A DNA stretch of 42,151 bases from Burkholderiaceae bacterium (GTDB taxonomy: Bacteria; Pseudomonadota; Gammaproteobacteria; Burkholderiales; Burkholderiaceae_C), in NCBI GenBank assembly GCA_024709845.1, contig JANJVX010000195.1, positions 1-42,151 of the forward strand, read 5' to 3'. The notes beneath the pieces are model-generated. The model was not told the DNA's origin and did no database searches. It was given only the letters and a program-made list of their open reading frames with translations. A program made the translations under genes and the position numbers. Positions 25,060 to 34,686 of this stretch are shown in pieces; position 1 is the first letter of the stretch, and every line of letters starts with the position of its first letter.

Positions 25060-25467
25060 GTGAAATTCTTCGTCGACAACTGGTATTTGTTCGTTCTCGC
25101 GCTCGCCTCGGGCTCCATGCTGCTGGTGCCCGCGCTGCGGGGGGCCAGCTTTGGCGGGCTGACGGCAGCCAATGCGGTCTTGCTGATCAACCGCGAAAAA
25201 GCCGTGCTGATCGACGTGTGCGGCGCCGATGAATTTGCCGCCGGGCATGCCGGTGGTGCCAAGAATGTGCCGCTCGATGAGCTGGAAGCGCGTCTGCCCA
25301 GCGTCGTGAAAAACAAGGCCGTGCCGGTGGTCATGGTGTGCGCCAGCGGCGGCCGTGCGGCCCGCGCGGCCGTCATCGCGCGCAAGCTGGGTTACGAAAA
25401 GGCCCAGGTGCTGGCTGGCGGCCTCAAGTCCTGGAAAGAAGCCGGTCTGCCGGTCGAGAAAGCCTGA
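25060..25467 (+). CDS. Membrane-anchored rhodanese-like protein
   Basis: A 135-residue single-domain rhodanese with an N-terminal membrane anchor (WYLFVLALASGSMLLVPAL). The sulfurtransferase active-site loop is VMVCASGGRAARA with the catalytic Cys; LIDVCGADEFAAGHAGGAKNVP is the rhodanese signature. The start is a GTG at 25060 with AAGGAAT six bases upstream; an upstream GTG at 25036 adds eight unlikely residues. It heads a plus-strand group with grxC, secB and gpsA. Relatives in this position are usually annotated as rhodanese of unknown substrate. Confidence 0.9.
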   Translation: MKFFVDNWYLFVLALASGSMLLVPALRGASFGGLTAANAVLLINREKAVLIDVCGADEFAAGHAGGAKNVPLDELEARLPSVVKNKAVPVVMVCASGGRAARAAVIARKLGYEKAQVLAGGLKSWKEAGLPVEKA

Positions 25468-25479
25468 AGAGGAGGCCCC

Positions 25480-25740
25480 ATGCAAACCGTCAAGATGTAC
25501 ACCACCGCCGTCTGTCCCTACTGCACCCGTGCCAAGCAGGTTCTCAAGGCCCGGGGCGTGGAGCAGATCGAGGAAATCCGCATCGACACCGACCCCGTGG
25601 CGCGCGCGCACATGATGGAAACCACGGGTCGGCGCACCGTGCCCCAGATCTTCATTGGCGACACCCATGTGGGTGGCTGTGACGATCTCATGGCCCTGGA
25701 TGCGCGCGGGGGGCTGACCCCTCTGCTGGGCGCTGCATAA
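25480..25740 (+). CDS. grxC: Glutaredoxin 3
   Basis: An 86-residue glutathione-dependent thiol-disulfide oxidoreductase. The active site CPYC is at residues 12-15 (TAVCPYCTRAKQVL), TVPQIFIGDTHVGGCDD contains the cis-Pro and glutathione-binding GG. The preceding rhodanese gene ends 12 bp upstream (AGGAGG between), so the two are co-transcribed. An intrinsic terminator follows. Confidence 0.96.
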   Translation: MQTVKMYTTAVCPYCTRAKQVLKARGVEQIEEIRIDTDPVARAHMMETTGRRTVPQIFIGDTHVGGCDDLMALDARGGLTPLLGAA

Positions 25741-25754
25741 TCCTGCCCCATGTG

Positions 25755-25793
25755 CCCGCTGCGGGAACGGTTTTTCGCAGCGGGTTTTTGTTT
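25755..25793 (+). terminator. Rho-independent terminator after grxC
   Basis: CCCGCTGCG (25755-25763) pairs with CGCAGCGGG (25776-25784) across a 12-base loop, followed by TTTTTGTTT. The perfect 9-bp GC-rich stem and T-run lie 15 bp after the grxC stop codon and separate it from secB. Confidence 0.88.
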
Positions 25794-25846
25794 GATGGGC
25801 CCTGCGCCGTGCCGGGCCCCGTTTGAGCTGAAAGAGTCCCCCTACC

Positions 25847-26305
25847 ATGGCCGATCAAGAAAATCCCGTGTTCCAGATCCAGCGCGTCTACCTCAAGGAC
25901 CTGTCGCTCGAACAGCCCAACTCGCCCGCCATCCTGCTGGAAGCCGAGCAGCCCAACGTGGACATCCAGATTGGCGTGGAAGCGGCTCCTGCCGCCGAAG
26001 GCATTTTCGAAATCTGCGTGACCGCCACCGTGCACACCAAGATCAAGGACAAGACCGTGTTCCTGATCGAGGCCAAGCAGGCCGGCATCTTCGAGATCCG
26101 CAACGTGCCCGAAGACCAGATGGGGGCCGTGATCGGCGTGGCCTGCCCGCAGATCATCTACCCCTACCTGCGCGGCAACGTGGCCGACACCATCAACCGC
26201 GCCGGTTTCCCGCCCGTGCACCTGGCGGAGATCAACTTCCAAGGCATGTACGAGCAGCAACGGGCCCAGGCTGCCGAGGCGCCCTCGTCGCAGCTGCCCC
26301 AGTAA
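25847..26305 (+). CDS. secB: SecB, protein-export chaperone
   Basis: A 152-residue cytosolic tetrameric chaperone that keeps preproteins unfolded and delivers them to SecA. Family blocks are [84 protein letters not shown]. Its usual neighbours grxC (upstream) and gpsA (downstream) are present. The terminator between grxC and secB suggests that secB has its own promoter. Confidence 0.97.
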   Translation: MADQENPVFQIQRVYLKDLSLEQPNSPAILLEAEQPNVDIQIGVEAAPAAEGIFEICVTATVHTKIKDKTVFLIEAKQAGIFEIRNVPEDQMGAVIGVACPQIIYPYLRGNVADTINRAGFPPVHLAEINFQGMYEQQRAQAAEAPSSQLPQ

Positions 26306-26309
26306 ATTT

Positions 26310-26358
26310 AAGGTCTTTTTGACCTCAAGCGCTTTTCAGTCAAGCGCGAGCAGCTATG
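26310..26358 (-). repeat. Dispersed repeat, copy 4, between secB and gpsA (minus orientation)
   Basis: On the minus strand: ATAGCTGCTCGCGCTTGACT, GAAAAGCGCTTGAGGTCAAA, AAGACC. It aligns with the other copies and fills the 50-bp secB-gpsA gap. Its edge contributes the AT of the gpsA ATG (AGCAGCTATG). It includes AGGTC-TTTTT-GACCT, a small hairpin just after secB. Confidence 0.7.
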
Positions 26359-27366
26359 AAAATCGTAGTGATTGGTGCCGGTGCCTGGGGCACGGCCATG
26401 GCCATCAGCGCCGCCGCGCACCCTGCGGGCCATGCCGTCACCTTGTGGGCGCGCGATGCCGCGCAGGTGGCCGACATGCAGGCCGTGCGCAGCAATGCGC
26501 GCTACCTTCCCGGCATCGGCCTGCCGCCTTCCCTGACCGTGGCCGGTGGCGATGTGGCAGCGCTGGCGCACGCCGCCGACCTGGTCATCGTGGCCACGCC
26601 CATGGCGGCTCTGCGCGGCATGCTGGCGCAACTGCGCGGCTGCACCGTCCCCGTGGCCTGGCTGTGCAAGGGCTTCGAGGCGGCTGCAGAAAATTCTGAC
26701 TCTTTTGGCCTGCTGGCGCACGAGGTGCGTGCGCAGGTTGCTCCTGATTTGATCGCGGGCGTGCTCAGCGGCCCGAGTTTCGCGCAGGAAGTGGCGCGAG
26801 CCCAGCCCACGGCCCTGGTGGCCGCCAGCGAGCATGCCAGCGTGCGCGACGCCCTGGTGCGCGCCTTCCACAGCCCCAGCCTGCGCGTGTACGCCAACGA
26901 CGACATCGTGGGCGTGGAGGTGGGCGGCGCCGTGAAGAATGTGCTGGCCATTGCCACCGGCCTGTGCGACGGCCTGCAACTGGGTCTGAACGCCCGCGCG
27001 GCTCTCATCACCCGCGGTCTGGCCGAAATGACGCGCCTGGGCTTGGCCCTGGGCGCGCGCGTGGACACCTTCATGGGCCTGTCGGGCCTGGGCGACCTGG
27101 TGCTTACCGCCACCGGCGACCTCTCGCGCAACCGCCGCGTGGGCCTGCTGCTGGCGCAGGGCCAGACGCTGGCGCAGGCCGTGGCCTCGCTGGGCCATGT
27201 GGCCGAGGGGGTGTACTGCGCCCGCACCGTGGTGCAGCGTGCCCGCCACCTGGGGGTTGAAATGCCCATCAGCGAAGGCGTGGTGGCCCTGCTGGACGGC
27301 CGCTTGCGGCCCGCCGAGGCCGTGGCCGCTCTGATGGAGCGCGAGCCCAAGGGCGAAGGCTCCTGA
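26356..27366 (+). CDS. gpsA: NAD(P)-dependent glycerol-3-phosphate dehydrogenase
   Basis: A 336-residue cytosolic enzyme that makes sn-glycerol 3-phosphate from dihydroxyacetone phosphate for phospholipid synthesis. The N-terminal Rossmann motif is [13 protein letters not shown]. Further motifs are [18 protein letters not shown], the catalytic Lys in [14 protein letters not shown], and [20 protein letters not shown]. The start ATG at 26356 directly abuts the dispersed repeat and has no good ribosome binding site. It follows secB by 50 bp. A 3' repeat element begins about 10 bp after the stop. Confidence 0.96.
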   Translation: MKIVVIGAGAWGTAMAISAAAHPAGHAVTLWARDAAQVADMQAVRSNARYLPGIGLPPSLTVAGGDVAALAHAADLVIVATPMAALRGMLAQLRGCTVPVAWLCKGFEAAAENSDSFGLLAHEVRAQVAPDLIAGVLSGPSFAQEVARAQPTALVAASEHASVRDALVRAFHSPSLRVYANDDIVGVEVGGAVKNVLAIATGLCDGLQLGLNARAALITRGLAEMTRLGLALGARVDTFMGLSGLGDLVLTATGDLSRNRRVGLLLAQGQTLAQAVASLGHVAEGVYCARTVVQRARHLGVEMPISEGVVALLDGRLRPAEAVAALMEREPKGEGS

Positions 27367-27375
27367 AGTGAAACA

Positions 27376-27493
27376 ACCCCCTATGTCGCTACGCTCCTTC
27401 CCCCTTCTCTAGCATCGCTGCGCGATGCGGAAGGGGGACGCCACCAGCGCGGCGGGCCGCCCTTGCGCGGTGGCCGCTGGTCTGGGCCACGCC
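27376..27493 (+). repeat. Long 3'-end repeat, copy A (after gpsA)
   Basis: About 115 bp with blocks CTTCCCCCTTCTC, GCGCGATGCGG AAGGGGGACG, AGCGCGGCGGG and CGCCCTTGCGCGG, matching copy B at 31492-31606 in the same orientation. TCCCCCTTC (27399-27407) pairs with GAAGGGGGA (27430-27438), a 9-bp stem. It starts about 10 bp after the gpsA stop codon. It lacks a T-run. Confidence 0.85.
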
Positions 27494-27541
27494 CGTTGCA
27501 TGCGACACGGGTGGTGCACGTGCCATGAAAAACCGATACGT

Positions 27542-28150
27542 TCAGGCCAGGGTCGTCGGTACCTCGCGCCACTCGCCGGGTGCCAACCCCTCCAGGCTCC
27601 AGGGCCCGATGCGCATGCGCACCAGGCGCAGCGTGGGCAGGCCCACGGCGGCGGTCATGCGGCGCACCTGGCGGTTGCGGCCTTCGCGGATGGTCAGCTC
27701 CAGCCACGCGGTGGGAATGCTCTGGCGAAAGCGCACGGGCGGGTTGCGCTCCCACAGCGCGGGCGGTTCCAGTGCGCACGCCTGCGCGGGCAGGGTGGGA
27801 CCGTCCTTGAGTTGTACGCCCTCGCGCAGCTGGCGCAGCTGCTCTTCGGTGGGCGTACCCTCCACCTGCACCCAGTAGGTCTTGGCCAGCTTGTGGCGCG
27901 GGTCGGCGATGCGTGCCTGCAGGGCGCCGTCGTTGGTCAGCAGCAGCAGGCCTTCGCTGTCGCGGTCCAGGCGCCCGGCCGGGTAGACGCCGGGCACATC
28001 CACAAAGTCTTTGAGCGTGGCGCGGCCTTCGCTGTCCGGGCTGAACTGGGTCAGCACGTCAAACGGCTTGTTCAGCAGCAGCAGGCGCGGCATGGCCGGC
28101 GGCGCCTTGGCAGCACGGCGGGCAACGGGGCGGCGGGGCGGTGACGCCAT
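27542..28150 (-). CDS. rluE: 23S rRNA pseudouridine synthase, RluE-like (RsuA family)
   Basis: A 202-residue RsuA/RluB/E/F-family enzyme. The catalytic Asp is in [67 protein letters not shown] and [29 protein letters not shown] match RluE, which makes pseudouridine 2457 in E. coli 23S rRNA. The S4-like N-terminal domain is absent, as in RluE. The start at 28150 is 7 bp after the stop of the preceding gene. It is the last gene of the panB-panC-hypothetical-rluE minus-strand group. Confidence 0.9.
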   Translation of the reverse strand: MASPPRRPVARRAAKAPPAMPRLLLLNKPFDVLTQFSPDSEGRATLKDFVDVPGVYPAGRLDRDSEGLLLLTNDGALQARIADPRHKLAKTYWVQVEGTPTEEQLRQLREGVQLKDGPTLPAQACALEPPALWERNPPVRFRQSIPTAWLELTIREGRNRQVRRMTAAVGLPTLRLVRMRIGPWSLEGLAPGEWREVPTTLA

Positions 28151-28157
28151 CGGCCGC

Positions 28158-28763
28158 TCACCCGCGCAGCAAGGCGAGGTAGGCGCTGCGGGTTTGGGGC
28201 GCCACGGTGTCCAGCACCTGTTCGTGCGAGGTCTGGTGCCGGGCCAGCATGCGCGCCGACGCAATGGTCTTGGACTTGCAGAACCAGTGGCAGGTGTGTT
28301 GCATCAGAAACAGCTCGGCCGAGAGGGTGTAGGCCTTGTCGCGCAGCGAGCGGCCGGCCTCGTTGCGCACGGCCCGTTCGATGCCCTCGGCGTGCAGCTG
28401 CAGGGCTTTGCGCATGTCGAACGTTGCACCGGGCAGCCACTGGTCGGCAAAGGGCAGTGCCAGCGCGAGCGTGCTGACGCGGGCCTGCGCAGGGTCCACG
28501 CGCGCGAACTCGGCGGCAAAACGGGTGAACTGCTCGCTCAGTTGCAGCTCGGTGGTGCGCAGCAGGCTCCAGACCTGCTCGCGCCGTTCGGTGTCGCTTT
28601 CGCCCAGCGCGCGCAGGTAGCCCTCGGTGAGGTTCTCCATGAGCTTCTCGATCTGGTAGTGCCCCAGGTAGCTGGCCAGCAACACAATGCGCTGGCGCTG
28701 CTGCTTCGCATTCAGCATGAAGATGCCGATGGCGATGAGAAAGCCGAGAAAGAGGATGTCCAT
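28158..28763 (-). CDS. Hypothetical membrane-anchored protein
   Basis: A 201-residue protein that I do not recognise. It has one N-terminal hydrophobic segment ([16 protein letters not shown]), then a largely helical region rich in Leu, Arg and Glu ([44 protein letters not shown]) and a C-terminal part with [20 protein letters not shown]. It lies between panC (26 bp) and rluE (7 bp) and is probably co-transcribed. The start ATG at 28763 is followed at once by the anchor. No catalytic motif is evident. Confidence 0.8.
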   Translation of the reverse strand: MDILFLGFLIAIGIFMLNAKQQRQRIVLLASYLGHYQIEKLMENLTEGYLRALGESDTERREQVWSLLRTTELQLSEQFTRFAAEFARVDPAQARVSTLALALPFADQWLPGATFDMRKALQLHAEGIERAVRNEAGRSLRDKAYTLSAELFLMQHTCHWFCKSKTIASARMLARHQTSHEQVLDTVAPQTRSAYLALLRG

Positions 28764-28789
28764 GGCGGCAGCTTCGTTTACCCGGTCTT

Positions 28790-29647
<858 letters not shown>

Positions 29648-29668
29648 TCAGAAAGGGAGGGCTGGGTT

Positions 29669-30559
29669 TTACCAAGCGTGCACCGCATTGTCGGGGAAGC
29701 GCCCCTGCTTGACCGCCTGCACATAGGCCTCCATGGCGCCGCGCACGCTGTCGGCGTCCTGCATGAAGTTGTGTACGAACCGGGCCATCTTGCCCAGGTT
29801 CATGCCGAGCATGTCGTGCAGCACCAGCACCTGGCCGGCGGTGCCGTTGCCCGCGCCGATGCCGATGGTGTGGCAGTGCGGCAGTTCCAGGGTCAGCTCG
29901 GCCGAGAGCTGTGCGGGCACCATCTCCAGCACCAGCATGGAGGCGCCGGCGTCCTGCAGCTCGTGCGCCTGGCGGCGCATGGTCAGCGCGGCCTCGTCGG
30001 TCTTGCCTTGCACGCGGTAGCCACCCAGGGCGTGCACCGTCTGCGGCGTCAGGCCTAGGTGGGCGCAGACGGGAATGCCGCGCTCGACCAGGAAGCGCAC
30101 GGTTTCGGTGGTCCAGCCGCCACCTGCGAGCTTGACCATGTGCGCGCCGGCGCGCATCAGGGCCGAGGCGCTGCGCAGGGCCTGCTCGCGCGACTCGTGG
30201 TAGCTGCCGAAGGGCAGGTCGGCGATCAGCCAGGCCGTGCCCTGCACGCGGTAGAGCCCGCGCGCCACGCTTTCGGTGTGGTAGACCATGGTCTCCAGCG
30301 TCACGCCCACGGTGCTGGGCAGGCCCTGGCAGACCATGCCGAGCGAGTCGCCCACCAGCAGGCACTCCACCCCGGCGGCGTCGGCCACGGCGGCGAAGGT
30401 GGCGTCGTAGGCGGTCAGCATGGTGATTTTTTCGCCGGCGTCGCGCATCTGCTGCAGGCGCGGCAGACTCACGGGGCGGCGCTGGGGCAGCGGCGAGGCC
30501 GGTGGCAGCGTGCCGTAGGGGGTGCCGGCGTTGGCGGAGGGCTTGGAGGTTTCGGTCAT
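29669..30559 (-). CDS. panB: 3-methyl-2-oxobutanoate hydroxymethyltransferase
   Basis: A 296-residue enzyme that makes ketopantoate from 2-oxoisovalerate and methylenetetrahydrofolate. Blocks are [32 protein letters not shown] (metal ligands), [48 protein letters not shown] and [20 protein letters not shown]. It has a longer N-terminal leader of about 28 residues (Pro/Ala-rich). The start at 30559 has AAGGATG upstream. It is divergent from nadC, with 64 bp between. Confidence 0.96.
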   Translation of the reverse strand: MTETSKPSANAGTPYGTLPPASPLPQRRPVSLPRLQQMRDAGEKITMLTAYDATFAAVADAAGVECLLVGDSLGMVCQGLPSTVGVTLETMVYHTESVARGLYRVQGTAWLIADLPFGSYHESREQALRSASALMRAGAHMVKLAGGGWTTETVRFLVERGIPVCAHLGLTPQTVHALGGYRVQGKTDEAALTMRRQAHELQDAGASMLVLEMVPAQLSAELTLELPHCHTIGIGAGNGTAGQVLVLHDMLGMNLGKMARFVHNFMQDADSVRGAMEAYVQAVKQGRFPDNAVHAW

Positions 30560-30600
30560 GGGGCCATCCTTGCAAAGTCCATGGGAGCCGCGAGTCTAGT

Positions 30601-30618
30601 CGAAGCCGCTATGCTTCG
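30601..30618. promoter_or_regulatory. Short hairpin just upstream of the nadC start
   Basis: CGAAGC (30601-30606) and GCTTCG (30613-30618) are exact inverted repeats around CGCTAT, ending 5 bp before the nadC ATG, where a ribosome binding site would be expected and none is seen. It may be an operator or an RNA hairpin limiting initiation, or chance. Confidence 0.4.
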
Positions 30619-30623
30619 GTCCC

Positions 30624-31490
30624 ATGACGTATTTTGCTGACCCTTCCAACGATTCCTTGCGTTCCCAGGTGCTGCTGGACGTGGCCCGCGCCCTGCAGGA
30701 GGACGTGGGCGGCGGCGACCTGACCGCTGGCCTGATCGATCCCGCGCGCCGCGCTCGCGCCCGCGTGCTCGCGCGCGAGAGCGCCGTGATCTGCGGCGCC
30801 CCCTGGGCCGACGCCGCGCTGCGCGCGCTCGACCCCGAGGCGCGCATCACCTGGCATGTGGCCGAGGGCCAGCGCTGCGCGCCCGACCAGGTGGTGCTGG
30901 AGGTCGAGGCCGGTGCCCGCGCGCTGCTGAGCGCCGAGCGCACCGCGTTGAACTTCCTGCAACTGCTCTCGGCCGTGGCCACCAAGACGGCCACCTACGT
31001 GGAGGCCGTCAAAGGCACGCGCGCCCAGATCGTGGACACGCGCAAGACCCTGCCCGGCCTGCGCCTGGCGCAGAAGTACGCCGTGCGCACCGGCGGCGGC
31101 ACCAACCACCGCATCGGCCTGCACGACGCGGTGCTCATCAAGGAAAACCACATCGCCGCTGCGGGGGGCGTCACGGCCGTGCTGCGCGCGGCCGAGGCAG
31201 TGGCCGCGCGCGCGCAATTCATCGAAATCGAGGTGGAAACGCTCGCGCAATTGCAGGAGGCCCTGGACGCCGGTGCCAAGATGGTGCTGCTCGACAACAT
31301 GCCCCTGCCCATGCTGCACGAGGCCGTGCGCCTCAGCGCGGGCCGTGCCATCCTCGAAATCTCGGGCGGCGTGACCCTGGAGAGCGTGCGCGCCCTTGCA
31401 GAAACCGGCGTGGACCGCATTTCGATTGGCACCCTCACCAAAGACGTGAAGGCCACTGACTTTTCCATGCGCCTGCAGGAACTAGAGTGA
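30624..31490 (+). CDS. nadC: Quinolinate phosphoribosyltransferase
   Basis: A 288-residue enzyme converting quinolinate and PRPP to nicotinate mononucleotide in de novo NAD synthesis. Motifs are EDVGGGDLTAGLIDP, ERTALNFLQLLSAVATKT, DTRKTLPGLRLAQKYAVRTGGGTNHRIGLHDAVLIKENH, IEIEVETLAQL and ISGGVTLESVRALAETGVDRISIGTLTKDV. The start at 30624 (MTYFADPS) lacks a clear ribosome binding site and follows a small hairpin. nadA lies 162 bp downstream beyond a long repeat. Confidence 0.96.
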   Translation: MTYFADPSNDSLRSQVLLDVARALQEDVGGGDLTAGLIDPARRARARVLARESAVICGAPWADAALRALDPEARITWHVAEGQRCAPDQVVLEVEAGARALLSAERTALNFLQLLSAVATKTATYVEAVKGTRAQIVDTRKTLPGLRLAQKYAVRTGGGTNHRIGLHDAVLIKENHIAAAGGVTAVLRAAEAVAARAQFIEIEVETLAQLQEALDAGAKMVLLDNMPLPMLHEAVRLSAGRAILEISGGVTLESVRALAETGVDRISIGTLTKDVKATDFSMRLQELE

Positions 31491-31491
31491 C

Positions 31492-31606
31492 CAACTCCCT
31501 GTGGCGCTTCGCGCCTTCCCCCTTCTCGCGCGCGATGCGCGGGAAGGGGGACGCTCCCAGCGCGGCGGGGCGGCCCTTGCGCGGGAGCCCTGGCCTGGGC
31601 CGCTGC
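31492..31606 (+). repeat. Long 3'-end repeat, copy B (between nadC and nadA)
   Basis: Same element and orientation as copy A: CTTCCCCCTTCTC, GCGCGATGCGC, GGAAGGGGGACG, AGCGCGGCGGGGCGGCCC, then GGCCTGGGCC. TCCCCCTTC (31517-31525) pairs with GAAGGGGGA (31543-31551). It begins within 2-10 bp of the nadC stop codon. Confidence 0.85.
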
Positions 31607-31652
31607 TGTTTCAAGCAGCGTGGGTGCTACAAACGCGGAATGGATAACTGAC

Positions 31653-32771
31653 ATGAATACCACGATTACTCTGAAGGAAGTCGATTACGAGCAGCCCGAG
31701 GGCGGCTCGGTCTGTTCCACCAAGCACGCCTGGGCGCGCGTGCCCGCCGAGCCCTCGCCGGACGAGCGCGCCGCGCTCAAGGACAAGATCCGCCGTTTGC
31801 TCAAGGAAAAGAACGCGGTGATGGTGTCGCACTACTACGTGCACCCGGATCTGCAGGATCTGGCCGAGGAGACCGGCGGCATCGTCAGCGACTCGCTGGA
31901 GATGGCGCGCTTCGGTCGCGACCACGCGGCGCAGACCCTGGTGGTGAGCGGCGTGCGTTTCATGGGCGAGACGGCCAAGATCCTCTCGCCCGAGAAGACC
32001 ATCCTCATGCCCGACCTCGACGCCACCTGCTCGCTCGACCTGGGTTGCCCGATCCAGGAGTTCAGCGCCTTCTGCGACCAGCACCCCGACCGCACCGTGG
32101 TGGTCTACGCCAACACCAGCGCCGCCGTGAAGGCGCGCGCCGACTGGCTGGTGACGTCGAGCTGCGCGCTCGACATCGTCCGTGCGCTGAAAGACCAGGG
32201 CCACAAGATCCTCTGGGCGCCCGACCGCCACCTGGGCGACTACATCCGCCGCGAGACCGGCGCCGACATGGTGTTCTGGAACGGCGCCTGCATCGTGCAC
32301 GACGAGTTCAAAGCCTTCGAGCTGGAAGCCTTGAAGAAGGAGCACCCGAACGCCAAGGTGCTGGTGCACCCGGAAAGCCCGGCCGACGTGATCGCCCTGG
32401 CCGACGCCGTGGGCTCCACCTCCGCCATCCTCAAGGCCGCGCAGACCCTGGACGCCCAGGAGTTCATCGTCGCCACCGACAACGGCATGATGCACAAGCT
32501 GCGCGCGCTCAACCCCGGCAAGGTGTTCTACGAAGCGCCCACCGCCGGCAACAGCGCCACCTGCAAGAGCTGCGCCCACTGCCCCTGGATGGCCATGAAC
32601 GGCCTGGCGGGCGTGGCACAGGTGCTGGAGACGGGCAGCAACGCCATCCACGTCGACCCCGCCCTGATTCCGCGCGCGCGCCTGCCTATTGATCGCATGC
32701 TGGCCTTTACCGCCGCGCTGCGCAACGGCCAGCCCACGGCGGGACTGGTGCCGCATATCGGAGCCGCCTGA
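31653..32771 (+). CDS. nadA: Quinolinate synthase
   Basis: A 372-residue [4Fe-4S] enzyme that condenses iminoaspartate with dihydroxyacetone phosphate. Cluster-type Cys and substrate motifs are [65 protein letters not shown] and [30 protein letters not shown] is the N-terminal signature. The start at 31653 is inferred from family length. nadB is not in the window. The upstream 162-bp gap is mostly repeat copy B, so any promoter must lie in its last 45 bp or within the repeat. Confidence 0.96.
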   Translation: MNTTITLKEVDYEQPEGGSVCSTKHAWARVPAEPSPDERAALKDKIRRLLKEKNAVMVSHYYVHPDLQDLAEETGGIVSDSLEMARFGRDHAAQTLVVSGVRFMGETAKILSPEKTILMPDLDATCSLDLGCPIQEFSAFCDQHPDRTVVVYANTSAAVKARADWLVTSSCALDIVRALKDQGHKILWAPDRHLGDYIRRETGADMVFWNGACIVHDEFKAFELEALKKEHPNAKVLVHPESPADVIALADAVGSTSAILKAAQTLDAQEFIVATDNGMMHKLRALNPGKVFYEAPTAGNSATCKSCAHCPWMAMNGLAGVAQVLETGSNAIHVDPALIPRARLPIDRMLAFTAALRNGQPTAGLVPHIGAA

Positions 32772-32801
32772 CCCCGCAGGGTGGGAGAGTGTTGCTCTCT
32801 T

Positions 32802-32851
32802 TATTATAGCTAACGGCGCTTATGAATAAAGCGCTGGAGGCCAATTTGACC
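32802..32851 (+). repeat. Dispersed repeat, copy 5, overlapping the pabBC start
   Basis: ATTATAGCTAACGGCGCTTA, TGAATAAAGCGCTGGAGGCC, AATTTGACC matches the consensus of the other copies. GGCGCTTATGAATAAAGCGC is an imperfect inverted repeat. The pabBC ATG (32822) lies within it. Confidence 0.75.
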
Positions 32852-34606
32852 ATTGATTCACTGATCGATTTCAGCGACCCGCGCGACAGCGCCGCGCCGC
32901 GCCTGCGCTGCGCCTTTGCCGCACCGCGCCAGGTGCTGGAGGCCCATGCGCCGGGCGAGGTGCGTGCCGTGCTCGATGCCGTGCAGGCAGCCGCTGCGCA
33001 GGGCGCCTGGTGCGTGGGCGGGCTGCGCTACGAGGCTGCCAGCGCATTCGACCCCGCGCTGCGCACCCACGCCCCGGACGGGCCGCTGGCCTGGTTCGCC
33101 GTGCACGATGCGCCGGCGCCCTGGCCCGATGCGCTGCCCGCAGGCACCCACGCACTGCACTGGGAGAGCGAACCCGGGCGCGCGCGCTTCGACGCCGTGC
33201 TGGCGGCGATCCACCGCGACATTGCCGAGGGCGCCTACTACCAGGTCAACCACACCGCGCAGCTCAGCGGGCGCTTGGAGGGTAGCGCGCTGGCGCTGTT
33301 CGCCGCGCTGCAGCGCGCCCAACCGGGCGGCTATGCGGCCTGCATCGGCATGGGCTGTGAACAGGTGCTGTCGGTTTCGCCCGAGCTGTTTTTCGACTGG
33401 CATGCCACGCCCGATGGCAGCGGCGACATCCTGACCCGGCCCATGAAGGGCACGGCCCCGCGCGGCGCCACGCCCGCCGAGGATGCGGCGCAGGCCGCGC
33501 AATTGCGCGCCTCGCCCAAGGAACGCGCCGAGAACGTGATGATCGTGGACCTGCTGCGCAACGACCTCTCGCGCATTGCCGAGCCGCACAGCGTGCACGC
33601 GCCCCGGCTGTTCCATGCCGAGCCGCTGCCCGCCGTCTGGCAAATGACGTCCGACGTGCAGGCGCGCACCCGCCGCGGCACCCGGCTCTCGGGTGTGTTC
33701 GCGGCGCTGTTCCCCTGCGGCTCGGTCACGGGCGCGCCCAAGGCGCGCGCCATGCAGGCCATCGCCGGATTCGAGGACGGGCCCCGCGGCTTCTACTGCG
33801 GCGCCGTGGGCCTGGTGCGGCCGGGCGCGGATGGCGGCATCCGCGCCACCTTCAACGTGCCCATCCGCACCGTGGTGCTGCGCGGAGCGCAGGCCACGTG
33901 CGGCATTGGCAGCGGCATCACGGCCGACGCCACGGCCGACGCCGAGTGGAACGAATGGCGCCACAAGCGGGCCTTCCTGGAGCGCGCCAGCATGCCTTTC
34001 GACATCCTGGAAACCCTGCGGCTCGATGGTGGCCGGTTCCGCCACCTGGACGAGCACCTCGCGCGCATGCGGCTGGCCGCCGCGCATTTCCACCACCCCT
34101 GGGACGGCGCCGCCGTGCAGCAATGCCTGCACGACCTGGCAGCCGCCCATGCGCAAGGGGCCTGGCGCGTGCGCCTGCTGCAGGGGGCGGCGGGCGCGCC
34201 GCGCGCCGAGGCCTTTGCGCTGCAGCCCACGCCCGAGCCTGTCGTGCTGCGGCTGGCCGACCGCCCGCTGGCCGAGGCGCACGGTGAATTCGTGCGCCAC
34301 AAGACCACGCGGCGTGCGCACTACGCCGCCTTCGCCCCGGCCGTGCCGGGCGTGTTCGACACCGTGCTGTGGAACGCGGCGGGCGAGATCACCGAGGGCA
34401 CCTTTGGCAACATCGCCCTGCTGCTTGACGGCCGCTGGGTCACGCCGCCGCTCGCCTGCGGCCTGCTGCCCGGCGTGGGCCGCGCCGTGGCGCTGCGCGA
34501 GGGGCGCGTGCACGAGGCCGTGGTGCGCCTGGAAGACCTGCCGCGCGTGCAGGGCTGGGCCTTCATCAACAGCCTGCGCGGCTGGCTGGCGGCGGAACTG
34601 GCTTGA
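32822..34606 (+). CDS. pabBC: Fused aminodeoxychorismate synthase I / aminodeoxychorismate lyase (PabB-PabC)
   Basis: A 594-residue fusion for p-aminobenzoate (folate) synthesis. Residues 1-375 are the chorismate-binding PabB part: YYQVNHTAQLSG, PMKGTAPRG, ENVMIVDLLRNDLSRI, PCGSVTGAPKARAM and CGIGSGITADATADAEWNE. Residues 385-594 are a class IV PLP-dependent PabC lyase: FDILETLRLDGGRFRHLDEHLARM, the likely PLP Lys in VRHKTTRRAHY, and ITEGTFGNIALLLDGRWVTPPLACGLLPGVGR. The glutaminase PabA is not nearby. The ATG lies inside a dispersed repeat. An in-frame TTG at 32846 with GGAGG five bases upstream is an alternative start and would give MTIDSLIDF-like proteins of normal length. Confidence 0.93.
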   Translation: MNKALEANLTIDSLIDFSDPRDSAAPRLRCAFAAPRQVLEAHAPGEVRAVLDAVQAAAAQGAWCVGGLRYEAASAFDPALRTHAPDGPLAWFAVHDAPAPWPDALPAGTHALHWESEPGRARFDAVLAAIHRDIAEGAYYQVNHTAQLSGRLEGSALALFAALQRAQPGGYAACIGMGCEQVLSVSPELFFDWHATPDGSGDILTRPMKGTAPRGATPAEDAAQAAQLRASPKERAENVMIVDLLRNDLSRIAEPHSVHAPRLFHAEPLPAVWQMTSDVQARTRRGTRLSGVFAALFPCGSVTGAPKARAMQAIAGFEDGPRGFYCGAVGLVRPGADGGIRATFNVPIRTVVLRGAQATCGIGSGITADATADAEWNEWRHKRAFLERASMPFDILETLRLDGGRFRHLDEHLARMRLAAAHFHHPWDGAAVQQCLHDLAAAHAQGAWRVRLLQGAAGAPRAEAFALQPTPEPVVLRLADRPLAEAHGEFVRHKTTRRAHYAAFAPAVPGVFDTVLWNAAGEITEGTFGNIALLLDGRWVTPPLACGLLPGVGRAVALREGRVHEAVVRLEDLPRVQGWAFINSLRGWLAAELA

Positions 34607-34686
34607 GCCCCACGGCGCGGGCCGCGCAGGGGCGCGGACATGGCAAGATTCGGATTACAGTTTGAATCACTACAGAGGGGGGATGC

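Noticed and set aside
32858-34513. 551-codon open frame antisense to pabBC
   Set aside because: The plus strand has complete PabB and PabC signatures; the antisense product shows no recognisable domain.
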